From Dyella jiangningensis (lineage in GTDB: Bacteria > Pseudomonadota > Gammaproteobacteria > Xanthomonadales > Rhodanobacteraceae), in contig CP007444.1 of the NCBI GenBank assembly GCA_000632805.1, forward strand, positions 992,001 through 1,056,000: 64,000 nucleotides of DNA. Direction: 5' to 3'. The position numbers and the translations under genes are program-made. The notes beneath the pieces are model-generated. The model was not told the origin of the DNA, did not search any database, and worked only from the letters and a program-made list of their open reading frames with translations. Positions within the stretch are counted from its first letter, which is position 1; each line of letters starts with the position of its first letter. This document shows, piece by piece, positions 55,238-61,829 of the stretch.

Positions 55238-56208
55238 GCTTTCTCTCCCGTTTTGTGATCTGCTTCGAGCAGTTCATCTCGTCCGAGCGCGTGGATAAAC
55301 ATGGCCTTTGCTTCCTCAGCGGTTAGAAGGTGCGTTCCGATCCTATGAGGATAGGAACTATCCATGACGCATCCATCTGGACAAACACTGGGTGGTAAAG
55401 GCCATGCAAGGAAGCGATCAACGAGTCTGTCAATGTCGGTCAATTTTCGTTCGATTTGGAGGAGACGAAGGCACGCCGTTACATCCTTTCGCTCGCGCTC
55501 AATACGCTGCGCTGGCGTTTCGTCTTTCTTTAGGTATGGCGCACATTCATCGCACTGACGGCATACATCCATGAGTGGTTGACTGGCTATCTTGTCCTCA
55601 GCGGCGTGAGCACGATTCTTCCAATACGTCTCGCCATGGGTACATGAGTTGTCTGTTTGATATCTATAGGCGTGGTCATATAGATAGACGGTCCTGCCTA
55701 TGAAGCTGTACGGCAAGTACATGGTCACTCGACCAATATCGCCGTCGCGAGCAACTTCGCCAACCTGGATGAATGAGACAAGCTCACCACATACATCATT
55801 ACCATCCGTCACCCTCGCCGCTGGCATGGAGGTGGCGTTGTCATCATTGGAAGTCACCACGCGAGGCGCGCTCGGCTTTTCTCGCTGTAGGCCAGTGAGC
55901 ATGTTGTCAATCTGAGACAGCACGCCATACAAGTCATCGCACAATTCCCATTGCGGAGCTTCTTTCGCGTAGTGCTTCTCCCACATCGAAGTGGCGAGAC
56001 TCTTTGCGTAGTTGAGTTCCGCAGATTCATCGCTTGGCGTGACGCGGGAGAGGATGGCTTCGATATCACCAAGGCGATTCCACAGATACAATTTCTTCGG
56101 GACTGGAACGCCTATCGGTGTATTGGCATACGCCATACACTCGGCCTTACATTGAGCTATCCAATCCCGCAGCCTCTGTTCGCGCGTGGGTGTCATGTCA
56201 GCTCCCAT
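55234..56208 (-). CDS. Large modular prophage hypothetical protein
   Basis: About 324 residues (ATG 56208; an inner start at 56196 gives MTPTREQRL). Blocks in order: TREQRLRDWIAQCKAE, ILSRVTPSDESAE, PRVVTSNDDNATSMPAARV, the sheet-like YLPYSFIGRTVYLYDHAYR, a Cys pair CRQCDECAPYL, and a helical end with DRFLAWPLPPSVCPDG. The second and third blocks recur in the protein at 56344, the fourth at 53508. No named family; it looks assembled from pieces used by its neighbours. Confidence 0.7.
   Translation of the reverse strand: MGADMTPTREQRLRDWIAQCKAECMAYANTPIGVPVPKKLYLWNRLGDIEAILSRVTPSDESAELNYAKSLATSMWEKHYAKEAPQWELCDDLYGVLSQIDNMLTGLQREKPSAPRVVTSNDDNATSMPAARVTDGNDVCGELVSFIQVGEVARDGDIGRVTMYLPYSFIGRTVYLYDHAYRYQTDNSCTHGETYWKNRAHAAEDKIASQPLMDVCRQCDECAPYLKKDETPAQRIERERKDVTACLRLLQIERKLTDIDRLVDRFLAWPLPPSVCPDGCVMDSSYPHRIGTHLLTAEEAKAMFIHALGRDELLEADHKTGEKA
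55810..55837. repeat. 28-base repeat, one mismatch (second copy 56545-56572)
   Basis: Both copies start CACCCTCGCCGCTGGCA and end GGAGGTGGCG, differing at one base, and encode the PAARV blocks of two neighbouring prophage proteins. Confidence 0.8.
55842..55865. repeat. 24-base exact repeat (second copy 56679-56702)
   Basis: Both copies start CATCATTGGAAGTC and end ACGCGAG and encode the RVVTSND block of two neighbouring prophage proteins. The spacing to the 28-base repeat differs between copies (4 bases against 106), so the intervening part has been inserted or deleted. Confidence 0.8.
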
Positions 56209-56347
56209 AGCCAAAGAATTGATAGACCTCGAACCAACGCGAAGGCTTGTTTTCGACGTGGTAGCCATTAACTGCGAAGCTCAGCATATGCGGACCGATC
56301 TGCAAATGGCGCACGCCGAAACGTATGTTCACCCATAGATCGCTCAT
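56198..56347 (-). CDS. Small prophage protein, 49 residues
   Basis: It begins MSDLWVNIRFGVRHLQIG and ends YQFFGYGS. The start lies in an ATGA overlap with the stop of the upstream gene (56344), and its stop falls inside the start of the downstream gene, so it fills a gap perfectly in the coupled operon. Composition (Trp, Phe, Tyr and Arg) is protein-like. No family recognised. Confidence 0.65.
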   Translation of the reverse strand: MSDLWVNIRFGVRHLQIGPHMLSFAVNGYHVENKPSRWFEVYQFFGYGS

Positions 56348-56922
56348 CCTATTTCCCCCGCTTGCGGCGCTGCGTCGATCTTCTTAGGCGGCAACTTGCC
56401 ATCAGCAATGTTCCGGGCGATTGCCTGCTCCGTCATCTTGACGGCATGCGCAATGGCATCGTCCTTAGACCAGTCGCGATAGCAATTGTCGTGGTTTACG
56501 ATGTTCATCCACTGCGTATCCCACAGACGGACTTCTGCATCCGGCACCCTCGCCGCTGGCAGGGAGGTGGCGAAGGATTCGAGGGCGGCGCGCATAGCGT
56601 CTTCGTCGCACCACGGAAGATCGAAGCCGTCGTGCGTCTGTTCGATTGATTCGTTGTATGCAAGGCTGGCGGCGTTGACATCATTGGAAGTCACCACGCG
56701 AGATGCAACTACCTTTTCAAGATTGGCTATGCGTACATGAAGTTCATCGATATAGGCCTGCGTATCCGCGTTCGGATAAACATCGCTCGGCGTGGCGCGG
56801 GAGAGGAGGTTGTATGCCTCGGCTGCCAAGTCTTGCATATCGTTGTACGACATTTTTCCATCGGCAATCTGCGCCAAATTCTCGTAAACCTTGTGCGGCA
56901 CGCTGACGTGTTCGGTGGTCAT
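56344..56922 (-). CDS. Modular prophage hypothetical protein, 192 residues
   Basis: The start at 56922 (MTTEHVSVPHKVYENLAQIA) is fixed by an ATGA overlap with the small gene upstream. It holds LLSRATPSD, a coiled segment YIDELHVRIANLEKVVA, RVVTSNDVNAAS and LPAARVPD in the same order as the 55234 protein, then WDTQWMNIVNHDNCYRDWSKDDA and a helical end. The shared blocks are nearly identical at the DNA level. Function unknown. Confidence 0.7.
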   Translation of the reverse strand: MTTEHVSVPHKVYENLAQIADGKMSYNDMQDLAAEAYNLLSRATPSDVYPNADTQAYIDELHVRIANLEKVVASRVVTSNDVNAASLAYNESIEQTHDGFDLPWCDEDAMRAALESFATSLPAARVPDAEVRLWDTQWMNIVNHDNCYRDWSKDDAIAHAVKMTEQAIARNIADGKLPPKKIDAAPQAGEIG

Positions 56923-57056
56923 GGCGCAATACCTCCCTTCCTGATGATCCAAAACGTAATGAACGGCACCAAGTTGATGCAGTACCGCTTGTGATGCGGC
57001 GAGTAGTGCACGCCAACCCAAGCGCTACCGAGACGGAATAGGAGGCCGGCGCGCAT
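56919..57056 (-). CDS. Small prophage protein, 45 residues
   Basis: It reads MRAGLLFRLGSAWVGVHYSP through CINLVPFITFWIIRKGGIAP. The pattern, RLGSAWVGVHYSP then a Cys-Ile-Asn-Leu strand and FWIIRKGGI, looks like a small conserved phage protein. It starts 2 bp after the SSB-tailed gene and ends in an ATGA overlap with the next gene, which together make it credible despite its size. Confidence 0.7.
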   Translation of the reverse strand: MRAGLLFRLGSAWVGVHYSPHHKRYCINLVPFITFWIIRKGGIAP

Positions 57057-57058
57057 GG

Positions 57059-57322
57059 TCAGAATGGCAAGTCGTCGTCGTCAAAGTTGCTGTTTGCCGG
57101 CGCAGCATTGCTCTGAGCGGGCTGCTTAGCCCTGGCACCTTCCTTCGCCTGAACGCTAAGGCTGATCGTATCGCCACGACTCGTCTGCTTGTTCCAGCCG
57201 CTCAGCCAATACTCCTTGCCGTCGATGTTGATCGACCCCTTGCGGTCCGGGTGCTTGTCGCTTTCCTTCCGGTCGTTGAGGAACAGGACGCCTTTGTTCT
57301 TGTTGTCGTATTGCTGACTCAT
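57059..57322 (-). CDS. Small protein with SSB-type acidic C-terminal tip
   Basis: An 87-residue protein: GVLFLNDRKESDKHPDRKGSINIDGKEYWLSGW is an OB-like beta segment (seen at residues about 11-43, quoted by its ends GVLFLNDRK and YWLSGW), followed by a linker of Ala, Gln, Asn and Pro and the tip NFDDDDLPF. Single-stranded-DNA-binding proteins end in DFDDDIPF, the docking tip for repair enzymes. It sits directly before the YqaJ-family exonuclease gene in reading order reversed (ATGA overlap), so a role in phage recombination is likely. Confidence 0.72.
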   Translation of the reverse strand: MSQQYDNKNKGVLFLNDRKESDKHPDRKGSINIDGKEYWLSGWNKQTSRGDTISLSVQAKEGARAKQPAQSNAAPANSNFDDDDLPF

Positions 57323-57945
57323 GCTGCTTGTGCTCCAAGGCTGAAGAGGATTTCGCCTGTCAATGAAAGGAACTGTTTGCGACGCTCGTGTAGTCGCCTA
57401 AGCTCATCGGCGCATTCGTCCCTGGTTAGCCGGTAAACGAGAAGCTGCTTTCCTTCGGGAAAGTCCGCGCAATAGCTGATGAAATCGACCCATTGCCGGC
57501 CCGTACAGTCCAAATGGCCGACAAGCTGCCATCGGTACGACGGATCGAAGGAGTCGCGCCGAAGCGTCGCGTAATGCGTCTTGGCGATGACGGACTTGAT
57601 TTCAACAACCCCGTCATCACCCACAAGGCCGTCCGGTGAATCTCCATAGGTATCCCAGTCGAAGAATCCGCCATTGGTGACTTCTACGAAGTACTCGTCT
57701 TCGTACAGCATCCTGGCAACAGGCTCTTGTTCGTGTCCGCGCTCCATGTGTTCGTTCGTAAAGCTGTATTCCGCCTTACGTCCGGTGGCCTGCTCTAGGG
57801 CGAGCTGTAGCGCGTAGTCCTTGGCCGGATCGCCAAACGCCTTGCCGTCGTTAGCCATGAAGCAGCTAAACTTTGACGCCGTAGCCTTGCCAAGACGCAT
57901 CGCATACCAGTCGTCGGAATTCTGCTGTACGTCATGCCACCGCAT
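57319..57945 (-). CDS. YqaJ/lambda-exonuclease-family recombination nuclease
   Basis: A 208-residue PD-(D/E)XK nuclease predicted to chew 5' strands of double-stranded DNA ends for annealing-type phage recombination. Motifs: SKFSCFMAN near the start, MERGHEQEP (residues 67-75), and the active site GDSPDGLVG (101-109) with EIKS (115-118), then WQLVGHLDCTGRQWVDFISY. It overlaps its upstream partner gene by 14 bases and the SSB-tailed gene by four. No RecT/Bet-type annealing protein is recognised next to it. Confidence 0.9.
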   Translation of the reverse strand: MRWHDVQQNSDDWYAMRLGKATASKFSCFMANDGKAFGDPAKDYALQLALEQATGRKAEYSFTNEHMERGHEQEPVARMLYEDEYFVEVTNGGFFDWDTYGDSPDGLVGDDGVVEIKSVIAKTHYATLRRDSFDPSYRWQLVGHLDCTGRQWVDFISYCADFPEGKQLLVYRLTRDECADELRRLHERRKQFLSLTGEILFSLGAQAA

Positions 57946-58447
57946 CGAGGCATTCTCCGATAAGCTGCGACTGGTGTTCCTCGCTCATATCGACGCGGGA
58001 CAGGACGCTATCTAAGTTGCCGTCACGCTTGAATGCAGCCTTGGCGTTCTCCCATGCCTTTGTCTGATCGGGCGTAAGGACGCGACGACCAGGACGCTGC
58101 GGGCTGATGCGTAGCCCCTCAACCGAATCCTTGCCGAACCGCACATTGGGATCGACGTAGACCGTGATCTTCACGTCAGTCCAGTCATCGATGAAAGCTG
58201 ATCCGGTTAGGCTCTTCATCGTCTTACTGTTCGTGGCGTTAAGGATCATCGGCTTCAGCTTCTCGCCTGGCCGAATCTCCTTTTCTACGAAGTGAGCCGT
58301 ATTGAACTTGTCCTTGGTCTTCTTGGTGTGGTCCGGCTCAAGCGCCACATACTTCACGGTGAGCGTTGTTGGCTCAACAATGTCTGCACTACTCAGGTAC
58401 GGCGAATCAAACGCCTTCCTGTAATGGGTCTTAGTTGCCTCAGTCAT
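57932..58447 (-). CDS. Recombination-module partner of the YqaJ nuclease, function unknown
   Basis: A 171-residue protein from ATG 58447 (GGGGA six bases upstream). It opens KTHYRKAFDSPYLSSADIVEP, has GEKLKPMILNATNSKTMKSLTGSAF and IDDWTDVKITVYVDPNV, and ends helical. I recall similar proteins beside YqaJ-type nucleases in other phages but cannot name a domain. Being in the usual place of the annealing or single-strand-binding partner makes that role a guess only. It overlaps the nuclease gene by 14 bases. Confidence 0.72.
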   Translation of the reverse strand: MTEATKTHYRKAFDSPYLSSADIVEPTTLTVKYVALEPDHTKKTKDKFNTAHFVEKEIRPGEKLKPMILNATNSKTMKSLTGSAFIDDWTDVKITVYVDPNVRFGKDSVEGLRISPQRPGRRVLTPDQTKAWENAKAAFKRDGNLDSVLSRVDMSEEHQSQLIGECLDAVA

Positions 58448-58853
58448 GTCGTTCCCCGTTGCAGGATTCATAAAACCTCGCGCAGCTACGCCCTGCGCTG
58501 GCGTGTGGAATGGGTGGCGGTGGCGCTGAGTGGCTCCACGCATGTAGCGAATCTAACGACCGGGCTCTCTCACTTCGGTTAACGCTCTCACTTGCACCGC
58601 CATAACAAGGAAGCTGGCTTGCCGCACGCTAACTCGGCTCCATAGCGTTAATCCCATTTCCCGTATGCCTACGGATGGAAGCCAGCTTCCTTGTGCCGTC
58701 TATGCACCGATCCACGCTAAGCCGACATGCTTTTGCGTTGTCATCAATGCCGCGAGACGGCGGCGCGTGTTAATGCCCGTTGCTGCTGTAACTCGTACGG
58801 GACCGACGAGCAGGAGGTAACGCAGCAGCTACGCTCGGCATAAGCCGGATTCC
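58448..58853. other. 406-bp non-coding gap inside the leftward operon
   Basis: In an operon where almost every junction overlaps, this stretch has no gene longer than 16 codons on the minus strand. It holds the long inverted repeat at 58606-58693 and a further pair AACGCT (58581-58586) and AGCGTT (58644-58649). It must be transcribed with its neighbours, so it may encode a structured RNA or regulate the recombination genes downstream. Confidence 0.5.
58606..58693 (-). ncRNA. Candidate structured RNA with 15-bp stem
   Basis: CAAGGAAGCTGGCTT (58606-58620) and AAGCCAGCTTCCTTG (58679-58693) are perfect 15-base complements around a 58-base loop. No T-run follows, so it is not a simple terminator. 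It lies 159 bp upstream of the gene at 57932-58447 in the transcript. The stem is seen; that it acts as RNA is inferred. Confidence 0.4.
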
Positions 58854-58991
58854 TCAGCGATGCCCATGCATCGTCAATGCTTTCCAGATCAAGGCAAAGA
58901 TCAGTACGGCCAAGCAGTCGGTAAACAGCACCATCACGGCCAGGTCGCGGAAGTCGGCGTAGAGCTGTGAGTCTTGGAAGCGGCGTTTCAT
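58854..58991 (-). CDS. Small single-pass membrane protein, 45 residues
   Basis: It opens MKRRFQDSQLYADFRDLA, then has one hydrophobic helix (VMVLFTDCLAVLIFALIWKAL) and ends TMHGHR. Basic residues before the helix suggest the N-terminus stays in the cytoplasm. The start is in an ATGA overlap with the zinc-ribbon gene. It is the last gene before the 406-bp non-coding gap. No family recognised. Confidence 0.65.
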   Translation of the reverse strand: MKRRFQDSQLYADFRDLAVMVLFTDCLAVLIFALIWKALTMHGHR

Positions 58992-59323
58992 GCCTCTTCC
59001 TCCCTTGGCGCACATTCTTCGTCTTTGTCGCAGCAACCGCCGTTGTATGAGGAGCTACTTTCGGTCCATTCGGAGCCGCAGTGTTCGCATACGTAATCCG
59101 TATCAGACTCGACGGAAACGTAACTGACGTTATCGACATGACGCTTTATGTCTTTGGCGATTTCTTCGCAGCGCTCACGCATGTCTCGCTCAATACGAGC
59201 ATATGCCTCTGGAGTGGTGCCATATAAAAACGTTGCGCTCGTGCGGATATATCCAAAATCACCAAGTCCGCGAGGATCTACGACAACGCGAAAGTTAGAT
59301 TGACCACCTTTCTTACGACTCAT
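58988..59323 (-). CDS. Prophage protein with zinc-ribbon-like C-terminus
   Basis: A 111-residue protein. VDPRGLGDFGYIRTSATFLYG and a helical middle (RIERDMRERCEEIAKDIKRHV) lead to CEHCGSEWTESSSSYNGGCCDKDEEC, two Cys pairs that could bind zinc. The ATGA overlap with the gene before it fixes the start at 59323. Function unknown. Confidence 0.7.
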   Translation of the reverse strand: MSRKKGGQSNFRVVVDPRGLGDFGYIRTSATFLYGTTPEAYARIERDMRERCEEIAKDIKRHVDNVSYVSVESDTDYVCEHCGSEWTESSSSYNGGCCDKDEECAPREEEA

Positions 59324-59709
59324 GGCCTCACCCCATACGAACTCATGTGATCGACATACCGCGTCGCCGCATCCCAGCATTCGCGGTTGAATGCATCGTT
59401 AGCTGCAATCCGCATCAGTCGGCCAAGTTCGGCATCGTCCGCACCCGAGATGATAAGCGACAGGATCGTGGCGCGATGTTTGTAAGCCGTAGCCTTGTCG
59501 ATGGCCTCGGTGCTGCTAAGCGGCTTAATGTCGTCAATGGATGCCTGCGTTAGTGCATCACAGGCTGCCGATTCCAGCCAGAACAGATCACCCTTGCGGT
59601 CGTTGCGCTCCCGTTCGTATTCCTGCTCGATGGCATGCTGACGGCGTATGCGCTGATCGCCGTACCAATCGTGGGAATCGCCGGGGCCGCGTGCGTATAC
59701 AGCGCTCAT
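59320..59709 (-). CDS. Prophage hypothetical helical protein, 129 residues
   Basis: Charged, mainly helical protein (RRQHAIEQEYERERNDRKGD, ELGRLMRIAANDAFNRECWDA). No family recognised. ATGA overlaps on both sides place it firmly in the leftward operon. Confidence 0.68.
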   Translation of the reverse strand: MSAVYARGPGDSHDWYGDQRIRRQHAIEQEYERERNDRKGDLFWLESAACDALTQASIDDIKPLSSTEAIDKATAYKHRATILSLIISGADDAELGRLMRIAANDAFNRECWDAATRYVDHMSSYGVRP

Positions 59710-60017
59710 GGTGTTTCTCCCGTAGCCTTTGCGATGGCGTGCTCCGCCTCAGCGATAGTTTCCGCTGCATCCCGCACAGGCTTGCCAGCCAGCAGTAGCC
59801 GGAAGTTATTCAGCAAGCGCTCGTTGCTGCTCAGAAGATCCGGCGCGGCGGCGATGAGGCGGGCGTTTGCACCACCCTCAATACCGTCCGAATCGATCGG
59901 CATCACTTCCGCCAGATAAAAGTTGCTCGGCTTGCTGGCTATGCGATAGCCGCGATGGTTCTCGCTACCTGACAAGCGATGAACATCGATCCACGGCCCC
60001 GGCGTATGCGCGCTCAT
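59706..60017 (-). CDS. Phage early protein starting MSAHTPGPW
   Basis: A 103-residue protein. The opening [15 protein letters not shown] and the block GGANARLIAAAPDLLSSNERLL are the two hallmarks of a very common lambdoid early protein of unknown function (ea22-like neighbourhoods). The C-terminal half is helical. The start at 60017 is set by an ATGA overlap. Confidence 0.78.
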   Translation of the reverse strand: MSAHTPGPWIDVHRLSGSENHRGYRIASKPSNFYLAEVMPIDSDGIEGGANARLIAAAPDLLSSNERLLNNFRLLLAGKPVRDAAETIAEAEHAIAKATGETP

Positions 60018-60214
60018 CGCACCATCCTCCAAGAAATAGGAGCAGCCTCAGGGTCAATGGATTTCCAACCCTTCCACGGGCCGATGTAGTTCATGATTCG
60101 CGGGAATCCGTCCGTCATCACAACCACTTTGCAGCGGTAGATCGCGACGTAAGGCAGCGTTGAGCGTTTGTGTTCGCCGCTGATGGCGTGGAGGTGTGCG
60201 CGAGAAGTGCTCAT
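60014..60214 (-). CDS. Prophage hypothetical protein, 66 residues
   Basis: It opens [19 protein letters not shown] and has strand-like [16 protein letters not shown], then an aromatic end with [18 protein letters not shown]. No family recognised. Starts and stops in ATGA overlaps with both neighbours. Confidence 0.65.
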   Translation of the reverse strand: MSTSRAHLHAISGEHKRSTLPYVAIYRCKVVVMTDGFPRIMNYIGPWKGWKSIDPEAAPISWRMVR

Positions 60215-60912
60215 GGCGTTACCTCTACAGGCTTGCCATCCTTTAGCATGTACCAGGTATCTGCCTTGACACCGTTCTTTCCGGCGATACCAGACCACGT
60301 GGCGATGATTTCGTATTCGGCGTTGCGCTCGACCAGGAAGAGGGCGCAGCCATCCTTGCCCATGACGCGGCCGGCATAACCGGATGCCATCGCTGCGCCT
60401 TGTTCGCCCGTGGCACTCGCTGCGCCTCGGTAGCCCGTGGCACTCGCTGCGCCTTGGTCGCCCGTGGCACTCGCTGCGCCTCGGTCGCCCGTGGCACTCG
60501 CTGCGCCTTGGTAGCCCGTGGCAATTGAACCGCCCTCAGGCTTAGCGCGCTTCATCGTGTATTCGATGGCTGCCTTGATCAGACCAGGCAGGCCAATCTC
60601 TGCCGTTACCTTGATCTTGGTACTGGCTACCTTCGAATCGTCGTCATGGCGCGATAGCTGGCCGCTCTGCTCAACGATGGCAAAGCGCGATCCTGCTGGC
60701 GCGTAGTAGCCGAGAACATCGAGCGGATACTCACAGGCATGGAAGCCACTGTTACATGCCTTGGCTTCGCCGTCGTGCTCGTATGTTTCACCAACGGCAT
60801 ACTGGAAGCCACGGCACTGCAAGTTCTGATCAAAACCCTTGTAGGTCGTGATGACTTCCTGCTGTACCGTCTCAGCCGCATCAACCTTCTTGTAGCGCCT
60901 GGTATTCATCAT
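60211..60912 (-). CDS. DUF7666-type protein with variable nine-residue repeats
   Basis: A 233-residue protein. The N-terminal part ([39 protein letters not shown]) matches the DUF7666 type. Residues about 130-177 are tandem nine-residue units G-(Y/D/E)-(Q/R)-G-A-A-S-A-T, probably a beta-solenoid, and the end ([28 protein letters not shown]) caps it. The repeats come from a 27-bp unit at 60395-60523. The start follows the upstream stop directly (TAAATG). Function unknown. Confidence 0.8.
   Translation of the reverse strand: MMNTRRYKKVDAAETVQQEVITTYKGFDQNLQCRGFQYAVGETYEHDGEAKACNSGFHACEYPLDVLGYYAPAGSRFAIVEQSGQLSRHDDDSKVASTKIKVTAEIGLPGLIKAAIEYTMKRAKPEGGSIATGYQGAASATGDRGAASATGDQGAASATGYRGAASATGEQGAAMASGYAGRVMGKDGCALFLVERNAEYEIIATWSGIAGKNGVKADTWYMLKDGKPVEVTP
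60395..60523. repeat. 27-bp tandem repeat within the DUF7666-type gene
   Basis: Four complete units and one partial, each of the form GCGCC(T/C)(T/C)GGT(C/A)GCCCGTGGCA..., nearly identical except at codons for two variable residues. Unit length is a multiple of three, so copy-number change keeps the frame. Confidence 0.9.
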
Positions 60913-61116
60913 TTAGTGCTCCAACGTCAGATAAGGAAGGAACGCCTGGATTTCCTCTGGCACGCTTTCCAGATGCATGCGGCGGGCTGCTTCCACTGCC
61001 GTCGTGCGGTCGGCGTAGGTGTGCCGCGTCATGGTGATTCGGTCGAAGGTCTTGGAATCGATCACCAGGCCCCGATAGACGTTGCCGACTTGCTCGGCTT
61101 CGAAGAAAACGTTCAT
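60913..61116 (-). CDS. Prophage hypothetical protein, 67 residues
   Basis: MNVFFEAEQVGNVYRGLVID followed by ADRTTAVEAARRMHLESVPE, an alpha/beta small protein with no recognised family. It overlaps the upstream gene by four bases and its TAA abuts the ATG of the DUF7666-type gene. Confidence 0.68.
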   Translation of the reverse strand: MNVFFEAEQVGNVYRGLVIDSKTFDRITMTRHTYADRTTAVEAARRMHLESVPEEIQAFLPYLTLEH

Positions 61117-61460
61117 GCGGCACCTCCGACGCGGGCGAGGGCGGCGTCAGTCATCTTGCGAATTTCGTGCTGCGCTCGCCAATAGCGAATGTCTGTCGCG
61201 CTCTCAACGTAATCTTTAGCGTGACTAAGCATTGTCTGAAAACCCTTCTGCGCCTGGTAATTGCCTCGGTCAGCACGTTCAACCATTTCGCGCACTACCC
61301 AAGCCATCTGAAAGCACAGGTTGACCCCTGCAATTCGCTCAAGCTCTGCGAAGAAATCAGCCTGATGCTCGCTATCCATCTCCCAGAAAGCCGCCGCGAT
61401 CATTTCGGGCGTGAATTCAATGGTCGCGCTCACATCCACCTTCTGCGTCTCGGTATTCAT
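61113..61460 (-). CDS. First gene of the leftward prophage operon, helical protein
   Basis: A 115-residue protein: MNTETQKVDVSATIEFTPEM, then helices (MDSEHQADFFAELERIAGV, CFQMAWVVREMVERADRGN), ending ARVGGAA. It shares both ends with the protein at 54917-55237. As the first gene after the leftward promoter it lies where lambdoid phages place antitermination or host-takeover proteins, but no such similarity is visible. Confidence 0.7.
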   Translation of the reverse strand: MNTETQKVDVSATIEFTPEMIAAAFWEMDSEHQADFFAELERIAGVNLCFQMAWVVREMVERADRGNYQAQKGFQTMLSHAKDYVESATDIRYWRAQHEIRKMTDAALARVGGAA

Positions 61461-61500
61461 GTCTGCCTCCTGAGCAGCCAGCTTGTGGGCTGTTGAGGCG

Positions 61501-61529
61501 AGATTACGGCATAACGTAATCGCTGTCAA
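61501..61529 (-). promoter_or_regulatory. Leftward early promoter (PL-like)
   Basis: Minus strand: TTGACA, 17-bp spacer, TAATCT, 41 bp before the first leftward gene. The spacer contains operator 1 (61504-61519), which begins four bases after the -35 box, exactly as in the rightward promoter. The -35 box is perfect; the -10 box has three of six matches. Confidence 0.75.
61504..61519. promoter_or_regulatory. Repressor operator 1 (left)
   Basis: TTACGGCATAACGTAA: half-sites TTACG and CGTAA around GCATAA; one further base on each side extends the symmetry to GATTACG/CGTAATC. It lies inside the PL-like spacer and overlaps its -10 box. Confidence 0.75.
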
Positions 61530-61536
61530 TAGCAAG

Positions 61537-61552
61537 TTACGGCATGGCGTAT
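61537..61552. promoter_or_regulatory. Repressor operator 2 (left)
   Basis: TTACGGCATGGCGTAT, same motif as operator 1 with three changes, centred 33 bp from it (about three helical turns), upstream of the PL-like -35 box. This spacing favours side-by-side binding on one DNA face. Confidence 0.7.
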
Positions 61553-61570
61553 AAGAAATTTTCCTAGACG

Positions 61571-61597
61571 CAAAAAAAGACCCGCCGAAGCGGGTCT
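61571..61597 (-). terminator. Terminator of the repressor operon
   Basis: Minus strand: AGACCCGC, loop TTCG, GCGGGTCT, then seven T residues: a textbook rho-independent terminator 28 bp after the last repressor-operon gene. It separates that operon from the leftward early promoter. Confidence 0.92.
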
Positions 61598-61625
61598 AAG
61601 TAATGGGAGGGGGTCTGTCGCGGTC

Positions 61626-61829
61626 TTACGGGTGGGTACGGCCGTGCAACAGTCGAAACGCTACGGGACAACCTCCTGAGCTTGAGATTAGGTCGAAGGC
61701 CTCTAGCATCTTACGCAATCGGCCAATCTCATCATCCGTCAACGGCTTATTCGCCCTAAGTTGGCTATATACCACCTTTAAGTCAACCACTTCCCTGTCA
61801 CGTCCTGAGCTTTCATCGAGTATCGTCAT
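61626..61829 (-). CDS. Small protein coupled to the repressor, 67 residues
   Basis: MTILDESSGRDREVVDLKVV is followed by the helical block YSQLRANKPLTDDEIGRLRK and then MLEAFDLISSSGG. It may be a helix-turn-helix-free accessory of the repressor. The ATG overlaps the repressor stop (ATGA), and a terminator follows. No family recognised. Confidence 0.68.
   Translation of the reverse strand: MTILDESSGRDREVVDLKVVYSQLRANKPLTDDEIGRLRKMLEAFDLISSSGGCPVAFRLLHGRTHP

Noticed and set aside
58744..59139. 131-codon minus-strand frame over the zinc-ribbon and small membrane protein genes
   Set aside because: It is in another frame of two genes joined by ATGA overlaps, and its composition is not protein-like.
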